Positions 24,140-36,450 of a DNA stretch of 64,000 nucleotides are shown here, piece by piece (positions within the stretch are counted from its first letter, which is position 1; each line of letters begins with the position of its first letter). The notes below the pieces were generated by a model that was given only the letters and a program-made list of their open reading frames with translations, was not told the origin of the DNA and did not search any database. Origin of the DNA: Amphiduros pacificus (taxonomy: Eukaryota > Annelida > Polychaeta > Phyllodocida > Hesionidae); assembly GCA_949316495.1 (NCBI GenBank), contig OX439010.1, forward strand, positions 18,853,766 to 18,917,765, read 5' to 3'. The position numbers and the translations under genes were made by a program.

Positions 24140-24660
24140 TAAGAACAGATTATCTTGACAAACAAAACTATCAGTCAGACTGCATGACCCCTGTGCTCAT
24201 AGCAACAATGGAGGTCACATGACCTTAATCTTTAGGTCAAGGTCACCGATGGGTATATCATTTCAAGACATTGACCAGATGCAGCCATTGTTTAAGAATG
24301 GTAATGCTATCTTATCAACTTATAGCATTCACAATGTTTTCAGAGATCAGGTCACATTACCTGAAAATGCAGATCAAGGTCAGTGAAGAGTGAACCCTTC
24401 AAGATCTTTGAATGATGTATCATTAGTTTTAAGAACCAAACATTATTTGCTTTCAAATTATCAAGTTCACAAGGTTTTCAAAAATCAGATCACATGACCT
24501 TGAAATGTAAGTCAAGGTCTACAACAAACCCACAATTTCAAGGTCCTTCATACTTTGCATCATTGTTGTAAGTTTCAAGAACCAAACATTATTTGTTATC
24601 GAGTTCTAACCTTCACAAAAAGTGACGGATGGCTCAGGCTCCAACTATATACCAAATTTT
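24140..24660 (+). repeat. Dispersed repeat with three ~137 bp internal units rich in TGACCTT motifs
   Basis: Three related segments begin near 24213, 24350 and 24487. Each carries a version of GGTCACATGACCTT followed by GTCAAGGTC, and between them ACCAAACATTATTTG and TTCACAAGGTTTTCA recur. The spacing is about 137 bp. Similar TGACCTT-rich text occurs at 26.4 kb and 43.9 kb. This style of old interspersed repeat is familiar from molluscan genomes. I cannot assign a transposon class. Confidence 0.5.
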
Positions 24661-27600
24661 GCCAAGGGGTAAAAAAGGTGACTGGAATGCATTCAGTAAA
24701 AGGAGATTCTCAAATCACATCAAATTGTTAAATTCAAAATGTAAAAACTATATCTTATGAACACATAAAAATCTCTATATGTTAATTTACAATTTGCATT
24801 TCATATCTCCCAAGAATGCCATCTTAAGCTTCACGGCATTTTTAAAATATACCTCTGAAGCTGAAGACTGAATATTTTTCCATGTACAAGACAATATAAA
24901 TGGTTCAGTTGTCATACCTTTCACACTTGTGCTGAACACATACTAAAGCCAATTACATGTTGGCAATTGGTCCATTAACCATTGAGCACTGATGCCTAAT
25001 GCTAATTGGTTAAGAACCCCCAGCACATAGCACTCACATGCCATATTTCTCAGGGTGGAAAAAATAAGGCTTTTAGCTGCCCATACTGTACTACTACCCC
25101 TCAGGGTGATCAAAACATTTCCTAACAAATCATTAGTGATTTGATTATAAAATATTTCAAAATTTTACATTATTACATCTGTTCACTGTTTAATGATTAT
25201 ATTCAACATTCATATAAATTTAGCACTATTCAATTGTAAATTTATACATTTCATTCATTAGTTTTCGTAACAACTTTTTCAGCATAATTTAAGCATTATC
25301 AGGTCCAATAATTAACTGTTTCTATCCCTTAATTAATGAATTAGGGGCCCAAAATAGGGGCTAAAATAGCCTTTGAGATATATTTATATTTGCCCCACCC
25401 ACCAGATCCACCAGTGGGTACAACAAGCTTTTATATCTAAATAACCTGGATGTCACCTGCTGGGGCAGTCAGGCCAGTATCAGCAGAAGCAGTGAGAATT
25501 AACTGTCTCCTGTTTCACTTTGACATAGTCAGCATAGCTAATAAAAAAAATGATAATACTTAAATATAGTACTAACTGTAAAATACCCATGTGGCTGTGT
25601 CATAACCGTTTGTTTGATTGAGTTTGTGATCGTAAATATATTACACTGCTACCAAGTTATGCTATGCTAATAAATTATGTGATGGTTCATACTAACAATA
25701 CTGCTTGTGTAGTATTGATAATAACCCACTGCTCTAGACCGCCAATGGATGGTTAGTTCTGGAATGGCATCAATCTGTGGAATTCCTCTTACTGCCAGGA
25801 TGACTGTAAAGTAGTGTGGTGGAGCCGTGGAGTCCGGGGCTTAAGATTACCCATGATGCACATCAAGGTGGGGCGTGCCGGGGTATTGGCAAGCCAGCAA
25901 AGGGTCTGCCACATGCTACACAGGACTACAACAGATGTGATGCCTCACTCTTTTTGTCATTGTGCAGTCTCTGTCAAAATTACTGTCACAATATTACCAT
26001 ATAAAGTCAATATTCCTATCATTTTCACAGACATGTCATTGCTACATTTATTGGAAGGGGATATTCTGATGATATTTCCTTAAAAAATCTAAATATAAGA
26101 TTTATATCTGAATGATGGCAGATGATTAATTTTCCTAAATATGATAGACATGTTTTTCATTTCAGTAACCATGGAAACACAAGTCAATAAATAAATAAAT
26201 GTCAATAGAATATCTTGCAATCAGCAAAGTATGACATGATCATGGGACATATAATTTACATACAAACAAGCTGCAATGATCCCTGGTTTTTTATGATTCA
26301 TCACTAGAAATGGCAGACATAGGGATATAACTTTTTTAATACTCAGAATACATCTACAAATGATATGTGATCAAATGTCAACCTTCTTAGGCTATTTTGA
26401 TCAAATATTGCCAGTGACCTTGAAGTGACCTTTCAATGACCTTGAAAATAGAAAGCCTATTTCCACGAAATTATCTACATGTTTTATTATCCTATCATCT
26501 ACATCTTTCAAATACGAGCTCGTAGAGTCCTTATTCATCAAAATCTGTTCATAATTAACAATTTGAGAGCAATTTATAGTTTTGTGGTCAATCTATAAGG
26601 GAAAACAGAGGAAAATACTATAATACTAAGTTTTTTTAAAAATAATATAAAAATGCCAGCTTATTGGGGGTTAGTTTATGAAAATATATAGAATACTGCA
26701 TAGAAAATCACATTAATACTAAAAAGAAATTGAAAAAAAAGTCCGTCAATTTCAAGATTTATTATGAAGCTAAAATGATTAAAAATAGCTTAAATCAGTA
26801 GGGTTACAAAAGTGACAAATTGACCGACTTTAATTTAACCTTACATTTATTTTTGAGATATTAGATAAATTCAATATTAATCTAATTTCAGAAAATAATC
26901 AGCAATAAATTGCTCTTATCATAATAATACCTAAAAAAAGAAGTAATATTCCCTGAAAAATATCAGAAAATTAGTCATGAATAGAAATGATTTAAAAAAA
27001 ATTTAATAAAAAATATATTGAATGTAGAGTCAATTGGGTTATAACATTTGATAATTTTTTTAAAAAAATGGCATTCTATATGGTTGATTTAGTGAGTGGA
27101 AGTCGAACACGGCCAATATTAAATGAAACTGAAAGTGCTCTGCAGGGTGCTTTCTGGACGTCCGCTCCGCCCACTGCTATAAACCCGTTAAATGCGCTAT
27201 GTCACTCATTCTCGCTGATGTTTACGTTTTTCTGACTCAAAGCATGATAAAGTTTGGGCATGTTAAATGTAGACCATCAGAACATTAATATCTAGCTCTA
27301 TTATCTTTGTTTAAAAAATAGTTTATATAAAAATAGGTTATTGCTCCACTATAAAGTTTTTTTTTACACTGAGAATGCCACTTAGCACATAGCACAAAGT
27401 TTGCAAATCCTCCCCAACTTATAAAAGTATCAGAAAAGTGAAAGTCTATCTTTAATAGGTTTGTGTTTGCAACATTCATACTGAAAAGACTCAAACAAAT
27501 ATTGAGGCTTGTGAGTTTTTTAAAAGAATTTCCCTTCAATGTTCACTCAATCTTGCATGGAATGATGACCAAAAACTCTTGAAGAAAAGTTGTCCCGCTA

Positions 27601-29393
27601 TCTTAGGTTTCCAGATATGCACATCTGCAAAACTGTCTTCAAAAGAAGATACTGCTATGATTTATTCATGGGAAGATCTGTCGAGAAAGCTACCAATTTG
27701 TGTCTCAGATGCTGGGAAACATTTGGCCAAACCAAACAGATAAAATTGATGCAATCCGAGGCTCATAATCTCAAGTCTGTCCAAGGGTAGTCTGTCCTTT
27801 TATGTAAAACGGGGAAGGCACAGAGGAGCCAAACCCTCCCTACACGGGATACCTTTCCGTAATATAAACAGCCTTCTGAGATATAATATTGCTCTCACCT
27901 TTTTTGTCAGAATATTGCTGAGCCATTCAGTGCACTTCAGTTTTATCCAGACCTCAATTTGTTCACATGTTTAAGCGGATCATTTTTACGTGAATATATA
28001 GTGTCATGCGCACAGAGGTATTTGATGGTTGGTATTTCACTGATAGATTATAGTATGCTTTTGGTATTTTTGACTCTGTTTGTTTCCCCTTTATGACTGG
28101 ATGTTTGAGACTTTATCTGGATAAGCTTTGTGTCAATGGAGTTATTTGGTACTATTGCCCCATGTCATTAGTTTGGCGGCCATCTTTCTACTTGTCTGCC
28201 ACTTGGTGGTGCTTTTGCATTGAGATTTGAATGGGTGAAAAGTGAATTGTAGTGTGTGGCAGAGCAAGATTTTGTTAAAATTGCAAAATTAGTGCATAAC
28301 TTTTGAATTTGTTTTGATCTTTATCTATACATTTCTATGTTTTTCATATTAATATCCAAATCCTGCACAAGCTTGATTTTATTTAATCATCATGTTTCCT
28401 AATAATTGCAAACTCACAAAGATAAAGGTATCTGTTGAGAATTATTCTATGCTGAAATTTTTCCCCATGCAGATTTTGTTACCTGTTCAATTGACTCTGT
28501 ATTTATTTAGCTTCAATTACCGTTAATTTATGGCACTCATCTAATAATCGATTTTTTGTATGAAGATAGCGTTAACTAGTGTAAAACTGCACCTGTTGGG
28601 CTTTGATGTTCATTGTACAGATGTAATCAAATTTTTTTTAAATAAAAAAATAGCCATCTTGATGTGATGATCAAGTTTTCTAGAATCTTCCCATTATTTG
28701 TGCAAGTAATTGTTGTCCTTCACTGCACATGTATATTAGTTTTTTGTTTTTCTTCCTAAATTGGACTAATATTTACATAGCAGGTAAGCTTGTACAAGGC
28801 ACTAAGAACAACAATCCTCACTGAAAACTTTGCAAACTAGATTTGTTCTTGACACAGGTTCCTCAATAATAGACTTAAACAACACATAACAAAGAACGGC
28901 TTTGAGTTTCTTGTATCTGTACACTTCTTTCTCATCTTTGAACACAAAATAAAACAACTTTGAAGCGAAAGACTAAATGAACTTCTGTACTGTAGACCTT
29001 CCAGCTCGACTGTATGCATAGTATCATAATCATGGAAATAAATAAACCTTATTGCTTCTGCAGATATTAAAAAAATCAGCCAGGTGATGTCAATACTTCT
29101 GTGGACTAATAGAGTTATGCCATAAATTGATGAAACAAAATGTATCTCCCGGTGACAGCAGTATCTATATATATCTATATATGTATATATATAACTTCAG
29201 GATTATCCCTGGAAGCAGGTGGAATAAGCTACATCAAATAGCAAGGATAATCTTATCCAAAGAGGCTATACTCCCATAGAATAGAGCAGCATTTATCCTG
29301 AATGCATGCCAAAACCACTCTACGGCATCATTTGATCTAATGCCTGATAATGGCCAGTTTAGCAGTACTGTTTTCTCTTATCTGGCGGGGAGA
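24661..29393. other. Long AT-rich stretch without recognisable genes
   Basis: No coding or RNA gene can be supported. A TGACCTT cluster lies at about 26411-26445 (TGACCTTGAAGTGACCTTTC and a third copy) and may be a fragment of the repeat at 24.1-24.7 kb. A moderately GC-rich segment at 25740-25920 shows short overlapping frames with no family motif. The stretch 26560-27060 is extremely A+T rich. Confidence 0.5.
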
Positions 29394-29521
29394 ATCATGT
29401 TGTCGTCATCTGGCATATTATTTTGTGTAGATTACAATTCGACCTCGTTTAAAGCCAATCATGTTGTCGTCATCTGGCATATTATTTTGTGTAGATTACA
29501 ATTCGACCTCGTTTAAAGCCA
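29394..29521. repeat. Perfect 64 bp tandem duplication
   Basis: Positions 29394-29457 and 29458-29521 are identical copies of a complex 64 bp sequence that begins ATCATGTTGTCGTCATCTGG. There is no mismatch and no spacer. It is either a very recent duplication or an assembly effect. Confidence 0.97.
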
Positions 29522-29753
29522 TGTTGTAATTACAGAGGAGAATATGTATTGCAGATAAATCAAGCTATTTATATGTGTATATATCTATATTTGTCTCTAG
29601 TCAATAGCTGAAGAAAGGTCAAGATACCTCAAAACATGAATATTATTGACTTATAAAGCTGTTTTAATCTCAAACAATTTTTGTGGATTTTATTATCATC
29701 TCATAAGACTGTGCAAAGAACATGTAGATCACTTGTTGATAAAATGTTTACCA

Positions 29754-29819
<66 letters not shown>

Positions 29820-30869
29820 GATGGTAAACATATAGTCAACATGAAAAATTGTGTGTGTGGATATTAGAAATTCTTTAAATTGGGTCACCATAACCTCCTT
29901 TATCACCATTCTTTGTCACTAAATATATATCTAATATCTATATCTCAAGGAAATATATCTGAAACCTATATCTTTGTTAATAGCAAAACGATTATTCCAC
30001 TATTTTCATTTTAGCAAGATATACTCAGCTTTTACAATACTTTTAAGTTTACAATTAATCATAAATGCGTAATATTTCAAGCTTCACCTGATAATGTGTT
30101 TCACTTAACAGCAGAATTATTTTGCCTTCAATTTACAGTATTGATTACTTCTAGAATTACTTGTGTGCGGCCAATGAACTGTATACACTTTAAATAAACA
30201 ATGTTTCCATTAAAACTGCCACATGACTATATTGTACCATTTACACAAATGGTAATGCCAATTACATGTAGGAGCAGTGTCCAAAATTGATCTCCAAAAA
30301 ACAAGCACCAAATTTTTACTATATATCTCATAAAATAAATACTAGTAAATATGAATTAAACCTGATTTGTTATTTTTGAAAAGTTCTGGATGTAGTCAAT
30401 AAGTGGATATAATGGACACATACATGTATGTACATTGTACCATTAATGTAAAATGCAGAAGAAATATTTGTTGTTGGAGTAGTTAGATATATCAATGCAA
30501 TGCTATTGATAAAGAGAGGGATGTACTTTATGTGACCGACTAATTGGTTGTGGCCACGATCAATGGGTGTGTCAACAAAGACAATACCATACGAGCCCTG
30601 CCTCAATACACGATCATGGGTTCTCTTAATGCAGCACTTGTTGCCAGTCATGTTTGTATTTGCTTTGGGCAAGCTCTTTCGTGTGACATCTGACTATGTT
30701 GCCTCCACGAGGTATCAAAGTCAAGCCTTTTTCCATGGTTTTGTCATAGCAATTTTAAAGATGAGTAAGCAACCGCTTATTACAAGAAGATATATCCAGG
30801 TAGTTTGTTGATTTCTTCATCGTCCAAAATCTTCCACATATATTTGTTCTATACTTGAATATACTTTAT
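29522..30869. other. AT-rich DNA, no gene recognised
   Basis: Apart from the (TA)n palindrome at 29744-29831 nothing is identified. The pair of opposite-strand frames at 30370-30811 overlap each other and have no recognisable domain. Confidence 0.5.
29744..29831. repeat. (TA)n microsatellite held inside a 13 bp inverted repeat
   Basis: ATGTTTACCATCT (29744-29756) is repeated as its exact reverse complement AGATGGTAAACAT (29819-29831). The interior is about 61 bp of pure (TA)n. The whole 88 bp can fold into one long hairpin. The frame at 29646-29867 reads through TA repeats as IYIYIY and is not a gene. Confidence 0.92.
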
Positions 30870-31035
30870 CTGGGGCTCAATATTTCTGTTTTCATTTTTG
30901 TTCAATGCTTTTCACTGCTATAGCTCCGAAGCTGTGTAATTCGCTTCCTACTGATATTAGTAGTGCTTAAGTTAAATCAAACTCAGAGTATATTTTACCT
31001 TAAACCTTTTTTACCCTTTTTATATTGATTTCATT
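30870..31035 (+). mobile_element. Relic of a LINE 3' coding end
   Basis: One frame reads FTAIAPKLCNSLPTDISSA at about 30911-30967. This matches the conserved tail of many CR1/L2/Jockey-like reverse transcriptase proteins, in which an APKLWNSLP-type motif lies shortly before the C-terminus. The frame then stops. The following A+T-rich DNA holds no clear tail. I see no reverse transcriptase core upstream, so this is a short, decayed fragment. The basis is a single motif. Confidence 0.4.
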
Positions 31036-31951
31036 TATCAAGATGGCCCTTTTGCATGATTTAAATCCTTCCCTTGCCATTCAGACTTAAAATGATAACA
31101 TCTGAAAGAATGCAAATAGGATATGTATGTCTTAATACAGTACCATGAAAATTGCATTTTGTGTTGCATTAAGAATGCTTTTATATTCTGACACAAAATT
31201 CATAGCTGCAAACTCAAAGAAAAAACTGTTTTGATATCAAAATATTATGACATCTATAAATTACTCTTTTAAAAACAGCTTTTTTATGAATTACCTTTCT
31301 CATCCCTTTTTCACAATATAATTAATACCACATCATGTGCGGCAACATAATCTCCAGATCCAGAAAAAAAGATCTAATTTACACACGTTTTAGTTTATAG
31401 ACAGCTTAATTACCCATCCTGACTTTGCTATGCCAATATAAGGTCATGTGACATCTGCATGCAAAAATACCATGGAAACGCCATGGCTGCCCTGTGCTCA
31501 GAACAATAGTATCTTGAAAGCCTCATGTTTGTGGCACCAAAACCCTCAGTAAGCTGCCGAGAATCTGTCTCCTGTGAAAAATAATATTGGAATAGCAAAG
31601 TATGGAAGTCATAATGAAGGCTGGCTCAGCAGTCACTGCTTAAGCCTGTGCTATTCACGTAGTTTACCTTATTCCCTGCCTTTTACCTTATACCTGCTTT
31701 TTACATATATTTACATATATATCTATAGAACCTGATCCCAACATCTCTGCATCTGAAAGCTGAAATGTTTAGCTCTTTCTAGCATTCTATTAATATGTTA
31801 TCGGCATGTGAACTATCCTGAAGAAATTGTTGTCTATTACATGTAGGTGTTTTAGCAATGTAAACGGATACAATATGTACGCTTTGCCAGTGAATTACTT
31901 TATTTCAACAAAACTACTATTTTGTTGCTTTGCATATCTAACCATTTTACA

Positions 31952-32044
<93 letters not shown>

Positions 32045-32798
32045 CATCATGGAGTCAAAGGTATGAATGTGTTAAAAAAATGACACAATGACATTCTACG
32101 CTGTTCGCATTGTGGCCGTGTACCAGATAGCTCATGTCGGGGTGGTATATAAAATATTCAGTCTTTTCCGCCATTAGCTTGGATCACATGCTGTGTTTTC
32201 TTTCCAACATTATCCGGCATCATAACATGACATATTGTCATTTCTCCTGATTGGCAAGCCGGCTTTCAGCAATACTCCAGGGTTGGGATTCTTGAAAGGT
32301 GTTTTTCGTCAGCTTCATTTCATGACATAGAGCCTTTAGCAGTTCGACGCTCATGACCCAGTGCTTATAAGAGCACAAAGCGTGATGGTCGACTTTATTG
32401 GATAAATAAAATTAATGGGCATTTATAAGCTGTCTCCCACCATCATACTATGTCTTTGCCAGCCGGTGGCTGGTCGTTTCATACATACCCCAGTTCGCCT
32501 GTTTCCCCGTTCGACCATAACCTGTTTGAGTGTGCCTATTCAACCACATAATGTCAATTAAATTACCTATTCTCTACTATTCCTGTTGCACATTAGTTTG
32601 GCCTTCAGGGTCAATTAGCCTTCGCAAAGGACATTTCATGAGTTTTGAGCAGTTACACTATGACTGTGGCCTCAGCACTTCTACCAGCCACGGTCCAACT
32701 GGACGACAGAATTCTTTGCCTTAGTCACCCAAGCCCCAGCCCATGCTAACACGCCAACAACCTGCTAGCCTCCAAAATTGTTTTCATGCTTTGTTTGA
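31036..32798. other. AT-rich DNA between LINE relic and SINE
   Basis: It contains the (TA)n tract at 31955-32041. The segment 32100-32500 is a more complex, moderately GC-rich stretch that could be conserved non-coding DNA. No gene is supported. An 18 bp SINE target-site duplication ends the segment at 32781-32798. Confidence 0.45.
31955..32041. repeat. (TA)n microsatellite, about 87 bp
   Basis: Pure alternating AT. Word fragments TACATTCATA on the left and TATGAATGTG about 22 bp to the right form a weak, offset inverted repeat. The frame at 31827-32066 merely reads through it. Confidence 0.97.
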
Positions 32799-32993
32799 GA
32801 CTGGCCCCACTAGTACAGTTGGTAGAATGTAGGACCTGTACCTTTATTGGTAAAAAAGAGTGGAGGACAGGAGGTAGTGGGTTCGATTCCCACTGCCAGC
32901 AATGCTACCTTCTCCCTAGATAAAAGGCTTGAAAGTCGACCTGATATGGCCATAGTTGCTGAAAGGGTCATAAGTACACCATTTCACTTTCTT
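32799..32993 (+). mobile_element. tRNA-derived SINE with target-site duplication (family 1)
   Basis: The element starts near a polymerase III A box, TAGTACAGTTGG (32811-32822), and has a perfect B box, GGTTCGATTCC (32880-32890). The boxes are about 69 bp apart, more than in a normal tRNA gene. A tRNA-unrelated tail of ~100 bp follows. It is flanked by direct repeats TTTTCATGCTTTGTTTGA (32781-32798) and TTTTCATGCTTTGTATGA (32994-33011), 18 bp with one mismatch. That is the mark of LINE-mediated insertion. The box spacing and the flanking duplications argue against a functional tRNA. The source tRNA cannot be named from this copy. Confidence 0.85.
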
Positions 32994-33011
32994 TTTTCAT
33001 GCTTTGTATGA

Positions 33012-34962
33012 ACGTAACAAATCATCTACATATACATTAGAGCAATCAAATTTGCAATTGCCAGAATACAGAGGCCTCCTTCTAGTCACCATTATTGAAG
33101 GCTACTTTCTGAGAAGAGTTCTAATTCAATTATTTTGTGCAGTTCAGGTGTATAGTTTTCAATGGGGAAGGCAAAACAGAATGGTAATTGCCTTATGCAA
33201 GCCTGAAGATGTCTTCAGACCGTGATGAACTTTGAATTCTTACTTTTGTACTGTTAGAGTTCATAAAGTCCTATAATTGTAACTCTTTCATAATCATTAT
33301 GTTGAAACTTTATTACAAATGCCTTTATTATGCCATAAATGGTGACCTCATTTTGAGCACTGTTGCTGTAAAATGGGTTAGAAGTCTGTTTAAATTTACT
33401 CTCCACAGCAGATCCAGCATTTATACCTGGCTCTGCAAGTAAACGGCATATTCAACTCTTTGGTTGAGTGCACAGAGGACACACCCAGTGCAAGCAACCA
33501 GGACACAATGAGTAAAATATATCATCACATGGGGTAACATGGCCAATTGGTGTCAATGTTATTATAAGAAAGTGAGTACAAGAAGGATTGAATTTTTGTG
33601 ACATGTGTACCAAAATAGTCAGACAAAAATAGTCAGCAGGGGATGGACCATTAATCCTCAAGGGAGGAGGAGGAAAAATCTTGACTTTTTCTTCTTGGGC
33701 AAAGCTTCTATGTCAGGCCTCACCATGAACTGACTGAATAGCATTGTAAGTCATGTAAAATCCTGAACAAAATTATATAAATGGTATAATCTTTCAACCA
33801 GATATTTCAAATACACTCCCCTCCCAAATTACGAATGATCCATTCTAAATTACTTTTGAATATATGAAATAAGCATGAGCATGTGTACAATTGTGTTGTT
33901 GTGCATGAGCATGTTCCACATGTTCCATGAGCCAGCCAATTGGCCAACGCAATGCAGAGTAGTTTAAATTAAACATCATAGAAATCTAGAAGAAATCTAT
34001 GCAGCTTATGATGCAAAGTTCAACCTAAAGTTTTGCTCTGACCTACATGATAAGTCATCTTTGACAGTGTTAGGTTTTTTTATTGTTTTAGTGAAATTTT
34101 CTGACTTATATATACAGAAGTTTGTAAATATTTACCAGGTTTGCTGCTGTATGGTTATATTATCAAAGACATATTGTTAGATAAGACTATTTTAGTGTCA
34201 ATCAACTGAAAGATATTCAATGTGGACATATTTATGATATCAAATATGTTAATTCTATAAGCTTTCAAGCACTATATTCAAGTCAATATTTAAGGAAAAT
34301 AACAAAAGAAATTGCATTATATTGGGAAACACCTGAGAAAGTTTGAAATCCCTCTGAAATGACCTTTTGTTTTGCCTGGGTCCTTCACTGCTGTTCGTGT
34401 TCTAAACCTTTATGTATACAAACTATATTTCCTGTTTAAACAAACTATGCTGACAAAAAATCATAAACATGAACAAATCAGTTGATTGACATCAACAATC
34501 TGGTTTTATTTCCCTAAGTAATACTGTGGATTAATGTGAAGTCCAGCTGAAGTACATTTTATATGATTGAAATTCTCTTTCTTGAATAAAATATCTCTAG
34601 TTGGGGTTAAAGTTGGAATGAAAATGCTTGAAAATGCTGAATCCTTATCTTAGAAAATGCAAAGAGTTCAAGTTGCAGAAGATCTTAGTGAAAGTGAATA
34701 TTACTCTATAATTTACATACCCTTAACCAAATGTCTAATCTATCTTTTGTGTGATAGAGAAATGATAAACTTTTTGATTATATTAAAATGGCTTCTCATA
34801 TCATTTTCCTCTGCATGTTAACCTATACGTGGAAGAATATAATTGATGGCCAAACATTAATGGAATCTTTCAAAATGTGATAAATCTTTAGATATTATAA
34901 TTGATTTATAAATAAAAATAACACTGTTGAGAAATATCACTAAAAATAACCTTATTTGAGAG
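33012..34962. other. AT-rich DNA, no gene recognised
   Basis: Only short unrelated frames occur. The words GAGCATGT and CATGAGCATGT recur at 33875-33920. No RNA gene or further transposon is identified. Confidence 0.5.
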
Positions 34963-35540
34963 TACCGTATCCGCTCGGGTTAGCGCCCATGGGCGGCTAA
35001 TTGGGGACAAAGTAAAAGAGGGGGGTGGGCGTTTACCCAAGCATGGGCGTTTATAAAGATGGGTGGGCTCTTACACAATCATAAATCTTTGTAAAATGTA
35101 CACAAACTTGCCTCTTTCATCGATAACATGGGGTGCCGTTGTGAGCGATAATACAGTGACACCTGTGACGTCATCAGTTTCCGTGCAGAAATTTGAATAA
35201 GAGCGCATAAAGCGATGACGAGTACACAACACAATGCTGGAGAAGATGCAAACTTTGCAGCTTTGCAAGCACATTTCTGTCAATTTTCACGAAACTCTAC
35301 ACAACTTTCACAAATAAATACACGTGAACACTGTGATAGGACATGATTTAACAGAATATTGGGGTAAGCTTCAAAGATTTCACTTGTTCATACTGTAGGA
35401 AGATGTTAAAAGTCAGATCTGTAGAGACCAATATGACATGATGGCGGACATCCAGGGAAGGTGGGCGTTTAATGATTTCTTCCTAAAAAGGGGGGTGGGC
35501 GTTAAGCCAAGCATGGGCGCTAACCCGAGCGGATACGGTA
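34963..35540. mobile_element. Non-autonomous DNA transposon with perfect 29 bp terminal inverted repeats
   Basis: The left end (34963-34991, beginning TACCGTATCCGCTCGGGTTA) is the exact reverse complement of the right end (35512-35540). The outer TA on each side can be read as a TA target-site duplication around CCGTATCC...GGATACGG. Inside each end lies a ~30 bp direct repeat containing GGGGGGTGGGCGTT and CCAAGCATGGGCG (35020-35049 and 35490-35519). Further GGTGGGC copies are near 35061 and 35460. The 578 bp interior has no transposase-like frame. It was probably moved by an enzyme made elsewhere. I cannot fix the superfamily; Tc1/mariner-like or another TA-targeting group is possible. Confidence 0.85.
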
Positions 35541-36450
35541 TATGACATTGTCTTTGTCACGGTGAAAGGTATCCACAAGTCACATACAATGCATTAGCCA
35601 GTATTTTCATGATCTGACAGCTGCTTTTCAATGTGTCAAGATGGAGACATTTTTCTACATACGCGTGTGTACAATGCTTATCCAAATGTTTAATATCTGC
35701 ATCTGAGTGGCACACAGAAGCACAATACATCCATGGACATGTCTCTAGCTCAGTAACACCCTATCACACGTCTATATCAAACAACAAGATAAAAAACCAG
35801 ACAAATTGCCTCCATTTACAATGTAGTGTCAGACATGCTACCTTGGGTAGAATCTTAATACACTTACATAAACTGCACAAGCCATTTGAAAGCACTGTGA
35901 GTCTTTTATAGATTTTGATCCTCTCTTTGATATTCTACAGAATGTTCACATTGATGAACAGGTATTTTGCATGTTATATACATACAACTTGAGGAAAATG
36001 CCTCATCTGACCTTTATTAACTTGTTGAATTATGTTTCCTCCGAAGACAATTATTGACTTGGGAGGACTGGAAACAGCATCCAGTTTCGGGGTTTGAAAT
36101 TGAAATTTGAGTGTGTTCACACAATTTGTTTTCAAGTGCTTCATAAATGCTATGCTTATGACACCCACTAAGAAAATATGTGCCATCTTAAAATATACAT
36201 ATTTGATCAACTCTAATAATTATGGTCACATATACAAAAAGCAAATCCTAAAGGGAGGCCACATATATCAAAAACATGTATGAGGACAAGTTTTGCAAGC
36301 ATGATACATATTTTTCATAGAATCTAATGGTTAAATTCTTGAGGAAATAAATGGATGGAGTCCTTAGTATTGACTTCATTAGCGCCACCTGTGAGAGGGC
36401 TAGCCACTTAGAGCCTGGTACTTGCAGTAAGAGACCCAGGACGCCATAAA
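35541..36450. other. AT-rich DNA between two inverted-repeat elements
   Basis: The frame at 35633-35911 (plus) and that at 35974-36210 (minus) show no known motif. The part at 36380-36450 is GC-richer, with an AGCGCCACCTGTGAG word. No gene is called. Confidence 0.5.

Noticed and set aside
29646-29867. Small membrane protein with IYIYIY stretch
   Set aside because: The stretch is (TA)n translated; the same applies to 31827-32066.
32799-32993. Functional tRNA gene
   Set aside because: A and B boxes are too far apart and the module has a SINE tail and a target-site duplication.
34963-35540. Retroviral or LTR-type element
   Set aside because: The ends are inverted, not direct, and the interior has no coding frame.
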